A stretch of 64,000 bases of DNA from Hyphomonas sp. CY54-11-8 (GCF_000682735.1 NZ_AWFD01000012.1:124001-188000), one strand, 5' to 3'. Shown: positions 50,904 to 59,153, numbered from the stretch's first letter. Numbers and translations: made by a program. Notes: generated from the sequence alone by a model not told the origin.

Positions 50904-51292
50904 CGGCTGAAGACCGCACCTTCACCTGTGCAGAATGCCGCCGCACATGGCCCTACGATGCCGTGGACAAGGTGCCGAGCCTTAAACACAAGGCTTGCAT
51001 CTGCGAGACGTGCGCATCCCCGAAAGCCTTCAATCACTTCGGCGGGGCGACGTATGACCCTGCACGGGACCGCGAACGTCTGGGCGCCCAGTTCTGCACT
51101 GTCGTTGAACTGATGGCAGACGGCAAAGCGCGAACCCTTCAGGAGATCGCCCGCGAAACAGGCTTTCCAGAGGCGTCCATATCCGCCCGCCTGCGCGACA
51201 TCCGGAAACACTATGGAACAGACGCCATGGAAAGCAAGCGGCTCTCAGGGGGCTGCTGGACGTACACGGCGCATATTGAGGTGGCGGCATGA
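50900..51292 (+). CDS. Zinc-ribbon plus winged-helix DNA-binding phage protein
   Basis: A 130-residue protein with an N-terminal zinc site (FTCAECRRTWP, CICETCASPKAF) and a C-terminal winged-helix-like segment (ARTLQEIARETGFPEASISARLRDIRKHYGTDAMESKRLSGGCWTYTAHI). The TTG start overlaps the methyltransferase stop. It is probably a sequence-specific DNA-binding regulator. Confidence 0.68.
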   Translation: MTAEDRTFTCAECRRTWPYDAVDKVPSLKHKACICETCASPKAFNHFGGATYDPARDRERLGAQFCTVVELMADGKARTLQEIARETGFPEASISARLRDIRKHYGTDAMESKRLSGGCWTYTAHIEVAA

Positions 51293-51696
51293 GTGAGTGG
51301 CTTCCAGAGATTGAGAAAACCTACGCGGTGGCGTGGCCCTTTCTCAAGGTCGATAATTCGGAAGATCGCAACGAGTGGGATCTGCACGATCTCGGCGCAT
51401 GGAAGCCGGGATTTGAGAACGAGTACGCAGATCCTTATGGAGAAAGCAGCTATCCGGTCTGTGACGGTATGGGGCAAATGCTTCTTACCGTTGTTTCGCT
51501 CCACAAACCCGGCCCGAAATACCCGACGCGCGTTTTCTACACGCGCAAATGGATTGATCCGGACGGCAAAGTTTTCGGCGCAAGCAAGTTGCGCACGTCG
51601 GTGGCGTGGGCCTTTCGGAACAAACTGAAGATACCAGAGTATCTGCTCGAACTGGAAATGCGCAGTGGTGGCGTCGTGTTCGTGGAGGCCGCATGA
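51289..51696 (+). CDS. Hypothetical phage protein
   Basis: A 135-residue aromatic-rich soluble protein (EKTYAVAWPFLKVDNSEDRNEWDLHDLGAWKPGFENEY, PKYPTRVFYTRKWIDPDGKVFGASKLRTSVAWAFRN). ATGA overlaps join it to both neighbours. No family recognised. Confidence 0.6.
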   Translation: MSEWLPEIEKTYAVAWPFLKVDNSEDRNEWDLHDLGAWKPGFENEYADPYGESSYPVCDGMGQMLLTVVSLHKPGPKYPTRVFYTRKWIDPDGKVFGASKLRTSVAWAFRNKLKIPEYLLELEMRSGGVVFVEAA

Positions 51697-51848
51697 CCTG
51701 CCGCTGCACCCCATCCCACACTTGCCTTAACTGCTCACTCGAAGCTGCCCGCATCGCACGCCTGAGAGCCAAGGACGCTGAAGAAGCAAAAGCCATTGGT
51801 GAAGCTCGGTACGAACGCAATTCCAAGTCCGTGCGGGGGTGGAGATGA
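51693..51848 (+). CDS. Small Cys-containing phage protein
   Basis: Fifty-one residues beginning MTCRCTPSHTCLNCSLEAARIARLRAKDAEEAKAIGEARYER: two Cys pairs then a charged helix. ATGA overlaps on both ends. Function unknown. Confidence 0.55.
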   Translation: MTCRCTPSHTCLNCSLEAARIARLRAKDAEEAKAIGEARYERNSKSVRGWR

Positions 51849-52126
51849 CAAAGAGGTCTGTCACATATCACCAAGGCGAAGACTGTCCAGTCTGCCCGCA
51901 TTGCCGCGAAACAATGCACGATTTCCGGCCGCGTTGGGACTGTATCAGGCGGGAGCGCTTTGGTCGAAACGAGATAATCATCACGGCTGATGGCGATTGC
52001 CCAGAGTGCGGACGTCCAGTCGAGGTGCGCGAGTATTCTTCGCCTAGCGAGATGACTGGCCAGACGACCGCCAAGATGACCGAGACGGACTTTCTGTATC
52101 TCCACCTTACCGGAGGTGCTGCATGA
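51845..52126 (+). CDS. Small zinc-binding phage protein
   Basis: From the ATG that overlaps the previous stop the protein is 93 residues, with CPVCPHCRETMHDF and DCPECGRPVEVREYSS: two CxxC pairs forming a zinc ribbon. Overlaps the next gene by ATGA. Function unknown. Confidence 0.6.
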   Translation: MTKRSVTYHQGEDCPVCPHCRETMHDFRPRWDCIRRERFGRNEIIITADGDCPECGRPVEVREYSSPSEMTGQTTAKMTETDFLYLHLTGGAA

Positions 52127-52485
52127 CCCCCCGCGACCGTGAAAAGCTCCGCATTGGCTGGGAAGTTGCAGCACGTGAAGGCTGCATGAGCGACTTTGCC
52201 AGTGCCTTGGGTGTCTCCCGTCCAGCAGTGACGCAGTTCCTCAAGAAGCACGACGACCTGCACCGCGCCCTGACGGATGGACGACACAAGTCCGGCCTGT
52301 CTGATCAGGAAACAGCGGAGCGCGCCCTGATGTGTGCACAGGCGCATCTGGGCCTGATGAACTGGACCCACGTAGGCCGCTGCTTTGGCGTAGCACGCAG
52401 CACCATGATCGGCTGGTCCAAGCGCCACGAAGACGAAATCCTGGAAGCCATCGAAGAACTCCGCGCTGAACGGAGGGCCGCATGA
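52123..52485 (+). CDS. Helix-turn-helix phage protein
   Basis: A 120-residue protein with two HTH-like units: GCMSDFASALGVSRPAVTQFLKKHDDLHRAL near 22-52, and LGLMNWTHVGRCFGVARSTMIGWSKRHEDEILEAI near 77-111. Possibly a DNA-binding regulator or replication accessory. Overlaps both neighbours by 4 bp. Confidence 0.65.
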   Translation: MTPRDREKLRIGWEVAAREGCMSDFASALGVSRPAVTQFLKKHDDLHRALTDGRHKSGLSDQETAERALMCAQAHLGLMNWTHVGRCFGVARSTMIGWSKRHEDEILEAIEELRAERRAA

Positions 52486-52670
52486 GCGACATCGACCGTT
52501 ACGGCGCTCTCCTCCAAGCCATCGCCGCTGACGAACTGGCGCGGCTCTACAGGGGCGTGAACCCGAACAGCAACCTCCGCCTGCCCAGCAACCCAAAACG
52601 CGCGCTGGCGGACATGCAGGCAACGCTAAACGACATCAACGAACAGAAGAAGGAAAGGGGCTGGGGCTGA
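52482..52670 (+). CDS. Small helical phage protein
   Basis: Sixty-two residues (MSDIDRYGALLQAIAADELARLYRGVNPN, NPKRALADMQATLNDINEQKKERGWG), two helices. Ends 1 bp before the nuclease gene. Function unknown. Confidence 0.55.
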   Translation: MSDIDRYGALLQAIAADELARLYRGVNPNSNLRLPSNPKRALADMQATLNDINEQKKERGWG

Positions 52671-52671
52671 T

Positions 52672-53349
52672 ATGAGCACCGCTATTCAAAACCTGTTTCC
52701 GGGCTTTCCGGATGAGGGGCTACGTCGCCTTTACCCTGGTTCCTTTGAGCGGGACTGGGAGCGCCTGAACTACTATCACGGCGAGTATACCAACAACTGG
52801 ACCGACGAACTTGAGTTCGACGCAGACTTCCGACCGCCGGAGGATCTGGGTGACCGTATCAACCGGCTCGGCCTGACCAACGAGACTGAGAGCTGGATCG
52901 AGTATCACATGATGCGTGCTCTGCTGCTGTCAGGCACGCTGGAACAGGAGGGCCGCGCGCCGGTTATCCTGCGGGCCGGCCATCAGCCCATCAAGGGCCT
53001 GCTTCGCGCCCAGATTATCCCACAGCTTTGGGTAGGCGGTTTCCGTCTGGACCTTGCCGTCTGCTACTGGCGCTATGGTTCGTTCGCCCGCATCGCTGTC
53101 GAGTGCGATGGCGCAGAGTTCCATTGTGACAACATGGATCAGGTCAACCGCGACAAGCGACGTGACCGCATCCTGATGCAGAACGGCTGGCCGGTTCTCC
53201 GCTTCACAGGAAGTGAAATCGCGGCTGGCGTTATCCCGCTGTCAGACGAAGTCGGAAAGGCCCTTGACGGCCTCCAGTGGGACATCGTGACAGCCTACCG
53301 CGCAGGGCTTGCGGAACTTCACAGAAAACAGAGAGGGCTGAGCAAATGA
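52672..53349 (+). CDS. DUF559/Vsr-like PD-(D/E)XK nuclease
   Basis: The 225-residue protein has a C-terminal DUF559-type core: FRLDLAVCYWRYGSFARIAVECDGAEFHCDNMDQVNRDKRRDRILMQNGWPVLRFTGSEI. It contains the Asp, the ECDG acidic pair and the RDxxRxxxLxxxGW-VLRF tail of Vsr-like endonucleases. The N-terminal 95 residues are specific to this protein. Placed between DNA-binding genes and DUF1376, near two methyltransferases, it could be a repair, junction-processing or host-DNA nuclease. Confidence 0.78.
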   Translation: MSTAIQNLFPGFPDEGLRRLYPGSFERDWERLNYYHGEYTNNWTDELEFDADFRPPEDLGDRINRLGLTNETESWIEYHMMRALLLSGTLEQEGRAPVILRAGHQPIKGLLRAQIIPQLWVGGFRLDLAVCYWRYGSFARIAVECDGAEFHCDNMDQVNRDKRRDRILMQNGWPVLRFTGSEIAAGVIPLSDEVGKALDGLQWDIVTAYRAGLAELHRKQRGLSK

Positions 53350-54104
53350 GCGTTTCCCCATGGTTCAAGTGTTATCCGGACCAGTTCATCCTGGGCATGG
53401 AGAATCTCGATACAGACGAACAGGCGTTCTACAACCAGATCGTCATGCGCATGTATCATGCCGGCGATGCGATCTATGTGGATGACCGCACGATTGCCCG
53501 CTGGTGCAACTCCAATGCCCGCAAATGGAACCGTGTGCGGCAGTCCCTTTTGGACAAGGGCCGCATCGTGGAAGTGCCCGGTGGCGGCATCGTTGACGAG
53601 CGCGCTCTTGAGGAGATGCACACCTATTGCCGGGAAAGTTCGGCGAAAGTTCCGGAAAGAGTTCGCGAAAGAATTGCGAAACTTTATGCACTTTTCGCGA
53701 AAGATACGGAAAAGAATTGCGAAACTGCCTCAGAAAATCCAATAAAATCTGTCCCTCTTTTAGAAGAAAGAAAAAAGAAAGAACTGCCGCCTGACGGCGC
53801 GCTTGCCTTGGACAGGCTACGCGCCGTCATCGGGGAAGGGGGAAGCCTCCGAACCGAATTGGACCGACTGGAGGACGCCGTTGCGGGCTGGTGTAGCGAG
53901 CACGACGCTTTCGTTGTCAGCAGCAAATTCTCGCGCAACCACTTTCAGGAAAAGCTCCGCGCTCCGCTCCGCGACCTGGGCCTGAGCATCACCTGTCCTG
54001 AGCAGCAATCGCATAAGCCACGCGAACACAAGCGCCCTGCCGTGATCATCCCGATCAACGGAGGGCGGAGCAATGAAGCACTGACAGAAGGGGAACGGGC
54101 ATGA
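53346..54104 (+). CDS. DUF1376 phage replication-module protein
   Basis: From the ATG at 53346 the protein is 252 residues. SPWFKCYPDQFILGMENLDTDEQAFYNQIVMRMYHAGDAIYVDDRTIARWCNSNARKWNRVRQSLLDKGRIVEV is the DUF1376 N-domain, a winged-helix replication-initiator-like fold common in phages. A basic, low-complexity linker (ERKKKELPP) and a helical C-domain follow. A stretch around 53720-53790 is clearly A-rich, unlike the rest of the gene. Likely role: replication initiation. Confidence 0.8.
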   Translation: MSVSPWFKCYPDQFILGMENLDTDEQAFYNQIVMRMYHAGDAIYVDDRTIARWCNSNARKWNRVRQSLLDKGRIVEVPGGGIVDERALEEMHTYCRESSAKVPERVRERIAKLYALFAKDTEKNCETASENPIKSVPLLEERKKKELPPDGALALDRLRAVIGEGGSLRTELDRLEDAVAGWCSEHDAFVVSSKFSRNHFQEKLRAPLRDLGLSITCPEQQSHKPREHKRPAVIIPINGGRSNEALTEGERA

Positions 54105-54280
54105 AGTGGACAACAGCAATAGCATTTTTGGGGCTCACTATCTGGGCGGCGTTCGATGAAGGAATTTGGCACCCGCCATTGTGGCTACTTTATTTGGTCA
54201 TGTCCGGGCTTTGGACAATGAGCGCTATCGCGGATGCCGAAATCAAGATGTTGGAGAAAAAGCTGGGGGATGAAGCATGA
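54101..54280 (+). CDS. Small membrane protein (59 residues)
   Basis: MKWTTAIAFLGLTIWAAFDEG, then IWHPPLWLLYLVMSGLWTMSAIADAEIKMLEKKLGDEA: two hydrophobic helices with a Trp-rich hinge. ATGA overlaps with both neighbours show it is a translated gene. Role unknown. Confidence 0.6.
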   Translation: MKWTTAIAFLGLTIWAAFDEGIWHPPLWLLYLVMSGLWTMSAIADAEIKMLEKKLGDEA

Positions 54281-54681
54281 TCATCTCACCCGCACTAGCC
54301 CGCGCCTGCAAGGCTGCCGGCATCACGCTGACCCAACTCCGCGAACAGAACAAGCGCAGGGAAATCGCTCACAAGAGGTTCCAGGTATACCACCACCTGC
54401 TCATTGCAGAGCGCGTGCTTTACCCGAACCGCCCACCCATGAGCCAGCCAATCTGCGGACGTCTCTGCCATCGGGATCACACAACGATCCTGTACGGAGC
54501 CCGCCAGCATTCTGCCAAGCATTATGGCACGCGCCCTGAAGCCCTGACGGATGAAATGGTTGCGGCCTACGAGACACACCGCGCGCATATCGGGGCCATT
54601 TGGGCAGTCCAGTGGCTTGAAGGATATGGCGAATTTGAAATTCCACAGGGTGCTGTGGAAATCGTGGAGGACGCAGCGTGA
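54277..54681 (+). CDS. DnaA domain IV-like phage protein
   Basis: The 134-residue protein contains MSQPICGRLCHRDHTTILYGARQHSAKH near residue 47, closely following the DnaA-box recognition helix signature (G-RDHTTVLHA-R). An N-terminal helical segment (ISPALARACKAAGITLTQLREQNKRREIAHKRFQVYHHLLIAER) precedes it. No AAA+ domain is present. It could bind DnaA-box-like sites to start phage replication or to compete with host DnaA. Confidence 0.72.
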   Translation: MIISPALARACKAAGITLTQLREQNKRREIAHKRFQVYHHLLIAERVLYPNRPPMSQPICGRLCHRDHTTILYGARQHSAKHYGTRPEALTDEMVAAYETHRAHIGAIWAVQWLEGYGEFEIPQGAVEIVEDAA

Positions 54682-55544
54682 CTTATTGCCCGCGTAAAGA
54701 CTCCGCTGCCAGCTACGACGCCGCGATTGATGCCATGCGGGAACGTCATGACGCCATCATGGCCGCAGGCGCAAAGCGGATTGAATATATCGGGGATGCT
54801 GTCCTGATTGAAGGGGACTGCCTTGAGATACTGCCAGCGCTGGGGCGGGTGGATCACCTGATTGCAGATCCGCCTTACGAAGATGAGCTGCACGAAGCCA
54901 TTGGGCGCATCCGTCGCAATGACGGTCAGCAAATGATTCAATCGCTCGGTTTCGACGGGGTAAATGCCTCTCGCTCAAAAATTGCTGCTATGAGTGTCGC
55001 TGTGTGTTCCGGATGGGTGATCTTGTTTACGCTGGCCGAAGGCGTGCGGGAGTGGCGTGACAATCTGCAGGCAGCCGAAGCCAAGTTCGACACGACCTGT
55101 TTTTGGGTAAAGCCAGACTCCGCTCCTCGTTTTAACGGGCAGGGGCCTGCGCGTGGTGCTGAGTGCTTTGTGACAGCATGGGCAGGCACTGGGTATCGGT
55201 CGTGGAACGCAGGCGGCAAGCGTGGTGTCTACACGCATTGCGTCAACGGTTCGTCTCGGCACGGAGCGCACCCTACTGAAAAGCCTGTCAGCCTGATGCG
55301 CGAACTGCTGGGCGACTTCACAAACCAAGGCCAAACCATCCTCGACCCCTTCATGGGCTCCGGCACTACAGGCGTAGCGGCCCTACAGCTAGGCCGCCGT
55401 TTCATCGGCATAGAACTGGACCCCGGTTACTTCGACATCGCTTGCAAGCGCGTGCGTGAAGCATGGAAGCAGCCCCGCCTGTTTGATGAGCCGAAGCCCG
55501 CAAAGCCCGTCAATGGAAACCTTTTTGATGGAGGCGCAGCATGA
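54678..55544 (+). CDS. DNA N6-adenine/N4-cytosine methyltransferase
   Basis: The 288-residue beta-class-type enzyme has the catalytic HLIADPPYEDEL near residue 62 and the SAM motif TILDPFMGSGTTGVAALQLGRRFIGIELDPGYFDIACKRV near 220; the substrate region with HPTEKPVSLMRELL lies between. The DPPY motif indicates amino methylation of A or C. The GTG start overlaps the DnaA-like stop. A CcrM-like GANTC activity, relevant in alphaproteobacteria, is possible but not shown. Confidence 0.9.
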   Translation: MTYCPRKDSAASYDAAIDAMRERHDAIMAAGAKRIEYIGDAVLIEGDCLEILPALGRVDHLIADPPYEDELHEAIGRIRRNDGQQMIQSLGFDGVNASRSKIAAMSVAVCSGWVILFTLAEGVREWRDNLQAAEAKFDTTCFWVKPDSAPRFNGQGPARGAECFVTAWAGTGYRSWNAGGKRGVYTHCVNGSSRHGAHPTEKPVSLMRELLGDFTNQGQTILDPFMGSGTTGVAALQLGRRFIGIELDPGYFDIACKRVREAWKQPRLFDEPKPAKPVNGNLFDGGAA

Positions 55545-55645
55545 CCCCCTCCACAGACGCAACCCTGTTCCTGATCTTCCTGATCACCATGGGCATTGTT
55601 CCGGACAAGATACCGCATGACTGGATCAGGAGGCTTTCGAGATGA
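55541..55645 (+). CDS. Very small membrane-type peptide (34 residues)
   Basis: MTPSTDATLFLIFLITMGIV then PDKIPHDWIRRLSR: one hydrophobic helix and a basic tail. ATGA overlaps with both the methyltransferase and the NusG-like gene favour real translation. Confidence 0.45.
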   Translation: MTPSTDATLFLIFLITMGIVPDKIPHDWIRRLSR

Positions 55646-56199
55646 CCTGGCTTTTGTACATGACCCCGCCATCAAAGCAGGCCTCTGCCGCCCGCGAACT
55701 CCGCCGCCGCAATATCGAGCCTTACATGCTGATGGCCTTCCCCCATACCCGCGTGAACCGCCATGCCAAGGCGAAGCGCCCGAACCCCAAGATCCGCCCG
55801 CGGTACGTAGGAAACTACGTGGCACTGGACCTGACCCCTCAGCAGGAATGGCTCCTGAGCCGTGAGGACTACATGCCGGTACAGGTGCGCCCTGTATTGG
55901 TCCGTGACGGAAACGGCCACCAGCGGCGCCCTGTGCTCTCTACAGCGGCAGTTCAGTTCTGGACCGCACCGCCCAGAGGGCTGTTCAGAGACGTGGACGT
56001 GCCGCGCCTGCATGAAGCCACGGGCGTGAAGTTTTCGGACGGCGAGAAGGTCGCCAGCTACAGCCACGGCTTTGCGGGCGTTGACGCGCAGGTGATCCGG
56101 GCAAGCGTCGTGAACGGCAAGATCAAGGTGGCGTTCAAGCAGGAGATGTGGGAACTTGAAGCAGAGGTTCCTGTTGAGCTGGTTGTAAAGGTTGCTTGA
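55642..56199 (+). CDS. NusG-like transcription antitermination protein
   Basis: The 185-residue protein has an NGN-like N-domain (TWLLYMTPPSKQASAARELRRRNIEPYMLMAFP, later RYVGNYVALDL). It has a C-terminal KOW-like unit: FSDGEKVASYSHGFAGVDAQVIRASVVNGKIKVAFKQEMWELEAEVPVELVVKVA. This is the architecture of NusG/RfaH-type factors that bind RNA polymerase and reduce pausing and termination. It is the last early gene, followed by a 487-bp gap with a strong terminator and then late genes, so it likely acts as the late-gene antiterminator. Confidence 0.72.
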   Translation: MTWLLYMTPPSKQASAARELRRRNIEPYMLMAFPHTRVNRHAKAKRPNPKIRPRYVGNYVALDLTPQQEWLLSREDYMPVQVRPVLVRDGNGHQRRPVLSTAAVQFWTAPPRGLFRDVDVPRLHEATGVKFSDGEKVASYSHGFAGVDAQVIRASVVNGKIKVAFKQEMWELEAEVPVELVVKVA

Positions 56200-56686
56200 C
56201 GCTTGACGTGGACGGCGAAACACTTCATGTTGTGCGTGAACTGCTGATCAGACGGCAGCCCTTGTGGCCGAGCCGCTAGCAGGGACAGGGGCGAACGGCT
56301 TACCGCAATAGCGAGGCGCTTCCCCCGGCGTGCGAAGCCTTGCCGCAATATAAGCACAATTCGCATCCAGATTCACCGGGCAGCGTAGTCGGCATCTCAG
56401 CCCCCCTAGACCCTCCGGCTACTAAGCGAGCCCCAGACCGCAATTGCCTATTTGGCTCCGTGGTCTGGGGTTTTCGCGTTCTAAAAGTGAGAGCGTGTTT
56501 CAAGTCCTTCTTGGCGTTCTCACCCATCTCCCTAGGCCCTCCTGTGATTCCCCAGATCTCCCTAGTGGCGGGAGGGCCAACTTTTCCCAGCATCGGCGTG
56601 TGTCGCCAAAGTCAACAACCCATCGAAACCATTGACTGCAAGTGACGGCAACGGCGGCACACTCCCATGCTGAGACAGGAGCACCC
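56200..56686. other. 487-bp non-coding gap between early and late genes
   Basis: No frame here has a credible ribosome binding site. It holds a strong rightward terminator (56431-56474), a GC-rich stretch before it, and TTGACT near 56631 that could be a -35 element. By position it should contain the late promoter, the antiterminator-loading site and possibly the packaging site. Confidence 0.6.
56431..56474 (+). terminator. Rho-independent terminator in the early/late gap
   Basis: CCCCAGACC (56431-56439) pairs perfectly with GGTCTGGGG (56462-56470), 22-nt loop, followed by TTTT. It lies 230 bp after the NusG-like gene and 210 bp before the first late gene, as tR' does after Q in lambdoid phages. 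Confidence 0.75.
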
Positions 56687-57013
56687 ATGACAGACGAAGA
56701 ACGCGAGCTTATGCGCAAGGCCCTGGAAGCCGCTGACGCACTGGACAGCCCGGAATACAAGGCTGCTTGTGAGGCTGCCGAAACTAAGGCGCGCATGGAA
56801 CGCGAAGCCGAAGAGGCAATGCGCGTCTACAAGGATTACGGGAAGGTTTATGCGGCCACCGGCATCCACCCGCGCCCCACGCCAGAGCCCGGCTTCTGTA
56901 CGCCCGGTATCGACGCCAGCATCTTCGATCCGCCCTCCAGCGATCCCGCCCATTACGAGCTCCCTGAAGACGAAACCGCCACCGCTAAACCCAACGGCGG
57001 CCTTTCAGACTAA
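56687..57013 (+). CDS. First late-region gene, hypothetical
   Basis: A 108-residue acidic protein from the ATG after AGGAG. It has a helical N-half (TDEERELMRKALEAADALDSPEYKAACEAAETKARMEREAEEAMRVYKDYG) and a Pro-rich C-half. No family recognised. Confidence 0.62.
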   Translation: MTDEERELMRKALEAADALDSPEYKAACEAAETKARMEREAEEAMRVYKDYGKVYAATGIHPRPTPEPGFCTPGIDASIFDPPSSDPAHYELPEDETATAKPNGGLSD

Positions 57014-57037
57014 CCCGCGCCAGCAAGGAGAACACCG

Positions 57038-57262
57038 ATGGCCTTTCTTACCCCTGAGCAGAAGAAGTCCTTTGGCGGTGCCATCAACTTCTTTGGCTAC
57101 CTTCTCGCTGCAGCCGTCATGGTTGCGCTTGCCTGCAAGTTCATCCTGTCCGGCTATCCCCCGCTGTTTGCGTGGCTTGAGCCGCTGAATGAACTGATCA
57201 TCATTGCGGGCGCTATTGCTACCGGCATCGTGGTCTACAGCAACAACAAGCTGGTGAAGTAA
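57038..57262 (+). CDS. Small two-helix membrane protein (holin candidate)
   Basis: Seventy-four residues: an amphipathic start (MAFLTPEQKKSFGGAINFFG), helix 1 (YLLAAAVMVALACKFILSG) and helix 2 (LNELIIIAGAIATGIVVYSNNKLVK). Length and topology fit a small holin, but no endolysin lies adjacent. AAGGAG precedes the ATG. Confidence 0.6.
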   Translation: MAFLTPEQKKSFGGAINFFGYLLAAAVMVALACKFILSGYPPLFAWLEPLNELIIIAGAIATGIVVYSNNKLVK

Positions 57263-57351
57263 TGGCCGCCGCCCTCATCTGGGGAACAGCCGTCATAGCG
57301 CTGCTCTGCGCTCTGGGTGGCATGGCGGGCATTCTGAACAAGGACGGCTAG
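57262..57351 (+). CDS. Tiny membrane peptide (29 residues)
   Basis: MAAALIWGTAVIALLCALGG then MAGILNKDG, a single hydrophobic helix. The start uses the A of the previous stop (TAATG), a coupling arrangement, and it ends 1 bp before the tailspike gene start. Confidence 0.42.
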   Translation: MAAALIWGTAVIALLCALGGMAGILNKDG

Positions 57352-57352
57352 C

Positions 57353-59107
57353 TTGGTCCTTATCCGATCTCCTATCCGTAGCGTCATCAGGTCGCCTGTC
57401 AGTGGCGTGCTTGGGAGTGCTGCTGTCACGTATGACTATTACGTGGACAGCGTGAGTGGGTCGGACAGTAATGACGGGACCAGTCTGGCGGGAGCGTTCC
57501 AGACACTCGGGGCGGTAGAAACGGCCGCGCTGGCTTTCGGGGATAATGTTCGGATTGCGCTGGTGGCCGGAAGCGAATGGCGGGAGCCCCTGGAACTATC
57601 CTCCCTGAGCGGCGTATCGGTCACCGGCATCGGGGCGCTGCCTGCAAATGGCCTTCCGATTGTCCGAGGTGACGATGTTGTCACAGGCTGGACGGCCCAC
57701 GCCACGCTCAGCAATGTCTGGGAGAAAACCGGCTGGACGCATGATGCCTCAGGCACCGAGCGCTTGATCATGTTCAAGGACGATGCGCTGATGACGCGCA
57801 TTGCCGACGCGGCGAGCCTGACGGCAGACGGCCAGTTCGTGACCGCTGTCGGGTCTGACGGGTCGCCATGGACGCTGCAGATTTATTCAACAACAGACCC
57901 GAACAGCGACGGGAGTGTATACGAGGCTGGCAAGCGGCGCCGGGGCATCTTCCTCGGCAACAGCGGTACGGTAAGCCTTCTGGAGACGGCCCGAACGCTG
58001 GCCAATAATGGTTCATTTGACACGCTGAACAAGACCGGTGCTTCTGTGTCCCGAATGGTTTCGGCGGATGGCGGCAAGCACAACCATTCTATCGGCTCCG
58101 GAGAAGTCACCGACATCGTGACGTTCCGGTCTGACCCGCCGACCGTATCGGAGCCAGCAAATACGCTGTTCGTGGCCTATGTGGACAACCCGACTTCCCT
58201 GTCGGTGGCCTATACGCGGTGCTTTGCAGCAGACACTGCCCCGGTAAACGGAGTGACCGGGTTTTATTCCCATGGCGCCTCGTCCCCGAGTGACTATTTT
58301 GCCTCGCTGACGATGGACCAGTGCGGTGCGAGTGGCGTCAAGAGTGGGTTTTCCGGTCTGTCTCTGGCCCGCACGCTGACCAATATCTACACGCGCAAGA
58401 CGCCCCAGCCTGTCGCCGGAAATGACGGCACCCTGATCGTCCGGCGCGGCATCTTCGATATGTCAAACCCCGGCAACGGCCTGTTCGACAAGATCGTGTT
58501 CACGAAGCTGACGGCTGCTGGAAGCCTGTCCGTGACGTTCGTGGATTGTATATTCTACTCTGCCGACGCCAGCGGCGTTGAGATGATCCGGTTCAATACG
58601 GTTGGCGCGTTCACGTTCACCAACTGCATCTTCTACAGCGGCTCGGCGAACCGCCCCAAGATGATCCAGCTTGCGGGGTGGGCGGGCTCGACGATGAACG
58701 TCAACGGTTGCATCTTTTATGGCCCCGGCAGCTATATGCTCGATATCCCGAGTACCGTGACCTATGTCGGCAACAACAACGTGTTCTACAATCCGACCGG
58801 AAACGTGAACCTCCGGTTCAACTCCACGAACTACACCGACATCGCAAGCTGGCGCACTGCCACGGGGCAGGATGCCAGCAGCGTGATTGCAAACCCGGAT
58901 TTTTCCGGAACGGTTGCAAACGGGGATTTCCGGCTTACCGCCAGCGGCGGCGCTGACGCCATTGGTGCAGGAGTTCAGAACCACTGGGGTTGGAACACTC
59001 GCGCGATTGTCTCAGGCCCTCCGTCTGTCTGGCCGGTCATTCCTGAATCCCAGGCAGATGCCCGTGACTATTGCCTTGATCCTGAAGCTTGGGACTTCTC
59101 CACCTGA
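57353..59107 (+). CDS. Right-handed beta-helix protein, tailspike-like
   Basis: A 584-residue protein with a TTG start. After a short basic leader (MVLIRSPIRSVIRSPVSGVLG), YYVDSVSGSDSNDGTSLAGAFQTLGAVETAAL is the opening of DUF1565/pectate-lyase-like right-handed beta-helices. Many short strands follow with turns like NCIFYSGS, NGCIFYGPGSYML and FVDCIFYSADASG. It ends with DARDYCLDPEAWDFST. Such proteins are phage tailspikes that cleave surface polysaccharide, or virion proteins. The place, upstream of terminase, is unusual. Confidence 0.75.
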   Translation: MVLIRSPIRSVIRSPVSGVLGSAAVTYDYYVDSVSGSDSNDGTSLAGAFQTLGAVETAALAFGDNVRIALVAGSEWREPLELSSLSGVSVTGIGALPANGLPIVRGDDVVTGWTAHATLSNVWEKTGWTHDASGTERLIMFKDDALMTRIADAASLTADGQFVTAVGSDGSPWTLQIYSTTDPNSDGSVYEAGKRRRGIFLGNSGTVSLLETARTLANNGSFDTLNKTGASVSRMVSADGGKHNHSIGSGEVTDIVTFRSDPPTVSEPANTLFVAYVDNPTSLSVAYTRCFAADTAPVNGVTGFYSHGASSPSDYFASLTMDQCGASGVKSGFSGLSLARTLTNIYTRKTPQPVAGNDGTLIVRRGIFDMSNPGNGLFDKIVFTKLTAAGSLSVTFVDCIFYSADASGVEMIRFNTVGAFTFTNCIFYSGSANRPKMIQLAGWAGSTMNVNGCIFYGPGSYMLDIPSTVTYVGNNNVFYNPTGNVNLRFNSTNYTDIASWRTATGQDASSVIANPDFSGTVANGDFRLTASGGADAIGAGVQNHWGWNTRAIVSGPPSVWPVIPESQADARDYCLDPEAWDFST

Positions 59108-59153
59108 CCCGTCCTAACCTCTCAATCCCTTCAAAGAATACAGGAGTAAGCCT

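Noticed and set aside
56300..56645. Frames on both strands in the early/late gap
   Set aside because: They cross the terminator, lack ribosome binding sites and have no recognisable domain.
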